Assembly (NCBI GenBank): GCA_013368445.1
Contig: JAACJO010000012.1
Location: 620,001-684,000, forward strand
From: Leucocoprinus leucothites
Taxonomy: Eukaryota > Basidiomycota > Agaricomycetes > Agaricales > Agaricaceae
Direction: 5' to 3'
Length of the DNA: 64,000 nt
The stretch's first letter is position 1; the number at the start of each line of letters is the position of its first letter. Made by a program: the position numbers and the translations under genes. Shown in pieces: positions 61,040-64,000 of the stretch. The notes beneath the pieces were generated by a model. The model was given only the letters and a program-made list of their open reading frames with translations, was not told the DNA's origin and searched no databases.

Positions 61040-61525
61040 AATAGGACAAACGACTGAGAGCTCGGACAGCTCCTCTTTCAGATCATTTGGATGGGAATAA
61101 ATCATCCGCAAGGACTTTCACCTTTGATTTCGGGGAACTGAACGCGTTTATTCAAATGTTTTATTGTGCATTTCTACCGTCCTATTCATGCCATGGTTAT
61201 GTGTTTATTTTATTTGCTTCTGTCGTGCATTATCGTTGTCATTTATTCATGTCTGCACCTATGGACATTTTTCTATCTCTTTGTCGCTTTATGAAAATTA
61301 TCTAGTCAGTAGCAGCGCAGTTTTGGAGTAATGTATAATCTAGTGACCGCACGAATATCCAGTTAACAGAGTCGTCATGGTGAACCATGAATTCAAGTGG
61401 CACGTATGCCCCGGAAGGTTGCGCTCGTTCTCTGCCACACTAGGTTGGACCATTTATTACATCAGTTCGCATGCCTAGTCACCACCAGGGTTTGATCTCG
61501 AACCACCACCCACGCCAGCTCCAAC
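61040..61525. other. Intergenic region upstream of the tandem aldo-keto reductases
   Basis: About 490 bases. Small ORF 61087-61305 is hydrophobic and Phe-rich but has no motif; nothing else seen. Confidence 0.4.
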
Positions 61526-63026
61526 ATGCCTCAACTTACAAGAACGTCTACGCTGCGGTTGAATTCGGGTATGTTATTGTTCAATTGGTTGTTAACCACT
61601 GTCCCATCTGGGTTGTCGGTCTACTTTGGAGTCCTGGCTGTTTATATTCATCAGCAAATGGGGGACTCTGGGCGTTGGAATTCCACGTATGACAATCCCC
61701 GGATGACTATATGACTTGAGACCATTCTCGCCAAAATTGACCATGGACTGGCTTGACGCGTCGGTATGGACGTCTAGGTCACCTTATGCCTATAATTGGT
61801 CTCGGCGTATACCAAAATTATACAACGAGAGATTCTGTCCGAGAGGCATTGCGCATTGGTTACCGGTGGGTAGTAGTCACTCCATGCGGCGTGGCCATCT
61901 TACTGACCCAATCGTTGGGTTTCTCGATCACGTTCGCTGCCATTAAACCTCCCCTGATGCAGTCATGTGGACTCGGCACAAGCGTATAAAAACGAGGCAC
62001 ATGTCGGGCAAGGTCTAAGAGAGGCTGGAATGGACAGGAATGAAGTGTTCGTCAGTGAGTTTGGCTTCTCTTGTTTGGCCTCAATACGTGCCACGAGCCG
62101 TGAAAACAGCGACCAAGGTCATATCGAAATTTCATGGGTACGAGAGTACACTAAAGGGCATAGAGGAGTCACTCGCCCGATTTCAATTCGGTTAGCAAAC
62201 TTTAGCCTTTTTGCCGCAGGGCGGCCACGCTCACCTGGGCCGCGATTCTAGATTATATCGACCTATTCCTAATTCACGATCCATTTTCCGGGACTGAGCG
62301 TCGGTTGGCAACTTACAAAGCCCTGCAGGAGGCAAAACAGGCAGGCAAGATTCGCTCGGTTGGCGTCTCCAACTAGTCAGTATCCTCAAGCTGCCCCTAT
62401 CCTTGGAAGGATGGGCTTGGAGCTGATAAGCTAATCTTTCCCAGTGGTATCAAACATCTCGAAGAAATCAAACATGCCGGATGTGATATGCCTGCTGTCA
62501 ATCAGATCGAAGTGCGTCATCTATCTTGTTAGCTATTCCGTCTTTGGAAGTGTGAAGTTCACTGATCAATGTAGTTACATCCATTCTGTCAACAAAGACC
62601 TATCGTGGCATATTGTAAAGAGAATGGTATAGTGGTGCAAGCGTATTCGCCTCTGATACGGGGAAAGGTTGATCACCCAGATTTTTTGAATTTGGCAAAT
62701 AAGGTGAGGGCTTCGGTGTCGACCTTTTTTTTTTTGGATCGCTGATTCGCCGATCTGATCAACAGTATAGCAAGGACCCTGCTCAGATTCTGATTCGCTG
62801 GTCAATCCAGAAAGGGTTAGTCATTCAGGCATACTGCTGCACAAATCGAATTTCTGATCATTTCTCTAGCTTTGTACCCCTGCCAAAAAGCGCAAATCCG
62901 GAGAGAATCAATTCTAACTTGAACGTTTTCGACTTTGAGCTCAACAGTGAAGACATGGCGAAGCTGGAGTCCTTGGATCGAGGAAAAGATGGCGCTGTGA
63001 CCTGGAATCCAGTCGATGCTCCTTAG
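61526..63026 (+). CDS. Aldo-keto reductase, first of tandem pair
   Basis: NADPH-dependent reductase of the AKR superfamily. Start ATG 61526 ([15 protein letters not shown]); exon 1 runs to 61568, and a long intron (61569-61777) leads to [20 protein letters not shown]. The catalytic tetrad is complete: Asp and Tyr in [18 protein letters not shown], Lys in [10 protein letters not shown], His in [18 protein letters not shown]. Later blocks are [52 protein letters not shown], and the cofactor tail [17 protein letters not shown]. It ends [10 protein letters not shown]. About eight short introns; several lie at the same codon positions as in the paralogues at 47.9 kb and 63.4 kb, for example after EVFV and after the GYR of the second strand. 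The unusually long first intron contains no second start that would replace the ATG. Confidence 0.9.
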
Positions 63027-63351
63027 GCTGTTTACATATAACATAACTCCACCTTCTTTGTGATGGGAATGTGGATGGAGACATCTTTAGCAACTCGGGG
63101 CAGCCATTTCGGCCGCACTTTAAGCTAACAGTACCCCCTCGTGTTCACCAAAGTTATGGAAGTGTTGTATTAATAACTGATTATCAAGCTTCACCCTGTA
63201 GGATTAGATCATGCCGACTCGGAGATTGACATTCAACTTGTCTCGGCGGGTAACGTAACAAGCACCTATAAGAACCTATGCTTCCATTGATTTGAATACT
63301 GTAACGGACGAGTACCTACCAGTGCTCCCATATTCACATCCAGCTGCAACT
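63027..63351. other. Spacer between tandem aldo-keto reductases
   Basis: About 325 bases, no gene; the 3' end of one and the promoter of the next must lie here. Confidence 0.45.
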
Positions 63352-64000
63352 ATGGCGAAAATGACCATCGGCTCGACCATCCGACTCTCTTCAGGTACGT
63401 GCACTCCAGTTGTCAAGTTGAGAGTTTTCGCCTCTAATGACTTCTTCCAGGACGTGAAATTCCACACCTGGGTTTCGGAGTGTACCAGATAACCAAGGAA
63501 GAGACTAAAGCATCCGTGCTGACGGCTTTGAGTGCCGGGTATAGGTAATCAGATTTGGTGTGGCAACAGGCACCGTACTGATCATCATGTCCTACAAGGC
63601 ACATCGATACAGCCCAGCTTTACCAGAACGAAATAGAAGTTGGCCAGGCGATCAGGGAATCTGGTATCCCGAGGAACCAGATTTTTGTCAGTGAGTAGGT
63701 TCATCATAATCGTGCTTCAAATGAATTTATGAGCGACGATACAGCAACAAAGATGATGAGCGATGGCAAAGATCTTGACAGTGCAAGAGAATCAATCGCT
63801 GATTCCCTGAGGCGTCTCGACATTGGTCAGTCGTTGAAAATCGTTCTAGAATAAATGTACATAAATTAACGGTTATTGCAGATTATATTGATCTATATCT
63901 CATACATGAACCGCGGGCTGGCAAAACTGTTCGCTTGGCCATCTGGCAAGCTCTTGTTGAAGCAAAAAAAGCAGGAAAAGTCAGAGATATCGGAGTTTCT
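63352..64000 (+). CDS. Aldo-keto reductase, second of tandem pair, cut by window end
   Basis: AKR-superfamily reductase; only the N-terminal half is present. Start ATG 63352 ([15 protein letters not shown]), joined by a GTACGT...TTCCAG intron to [20 protein letters not shown]. Catalytic Asp and Tyr are in [20 protein letters not shown], Lys in TTKMMSDGK, His in [14 protein letters not shown]. The last readable block is [13 protein letters not shown] at the window end. Four introns are placed like those in the upstream copy (after G, after GYR, after QIFV and after RRLDI). It differs enough from its neighbour to be an older duplicate or independently acquired, not a recent one. The rest of the gene lies outside the window. 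Confidence 0.9.

Overview
The window reads as nuclear DNA of a filamentous basidiomycete, most likely an Agaricomycete. Genes are broken by many introns of about 50-70 bases with GT...AG ends, base composition is roughly even, and the proteins (Pbs2-type MAPKK, CSL transcription factor, Yak1, an EXS-domain Erd1-like protein, a GH45/double-psi beta-barrel secreted protein) are of types found in that group. I could not name the species. Exon joins below were worked out by hand from splice signals and reading frame; no alignment was run.

Layout. At 1-5.2 kb, YAK1 kinase (minus, C-terminus cut by the window edge) is divergent from a GRF zinc-finger protein (plus). At 5.2-14.1 kb lies a gene-poor block in which the only structured thing I found is a possible short Pol III-type retroelement near 8.7-8.9 kb. 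A six-exon unknown protein (minus) occupies 14.1-15.8 kb. The 16-18.7 kb stretch is gene-poor. From 18.7 to 44.2 kb there is a dense housekeeping segment: CSL transcription factor, a small membrane protein, ESA1 histone acetyltransferase, DBP7 RNA helicase, an ER-type membrane cyclophilin, a GH45-like secreted protein, GCN5 histone acetyltransferase, formate dehydrogenase, an ERD1/EXS protein, the spliceosomal SNU23 and cytosolic isoleucyl-tRNA synthetase. At 44.2-47.9 kb I see no gene. Then come an aldo-keto reductase (minus), a possible small orphan gene, a RING/TRAF-type zinc-finger protein, a UBL-BAG co-chaperone divergent from PBS2 (MAPKK of the high-osmolarity pathway), a long gene-poor stretch (56-60.7 kb) with one unexplained 270-codon ORF, a small two-exon gene, and two tandem aldo-keto reductases, the last cut by the window end.

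Themes. Chromatin and transcription control (ESA1, GCN5, CSL factor, YAK1) and stress signalling/proteostasis (PBS2, BAG, ER cyclophilin, RING-TRAF) are well represented, but the genes look like ordinary dispersed neighbours rather than one pathway cluster. Three gene pairs share very short head-to-head promoters. Three introns are best explained as GC-AG introns, and two genes need microexons of 17 and 25 bases. I found no convincing CRISPR, rRNA, tRNA, intact transposon or secondary-metabolite core gene. No clearly novel system could be demonstrated; the best leads are the GCN5 N-terminus, the GC-AG introns, the candidate SINE and the orphan ORFs.
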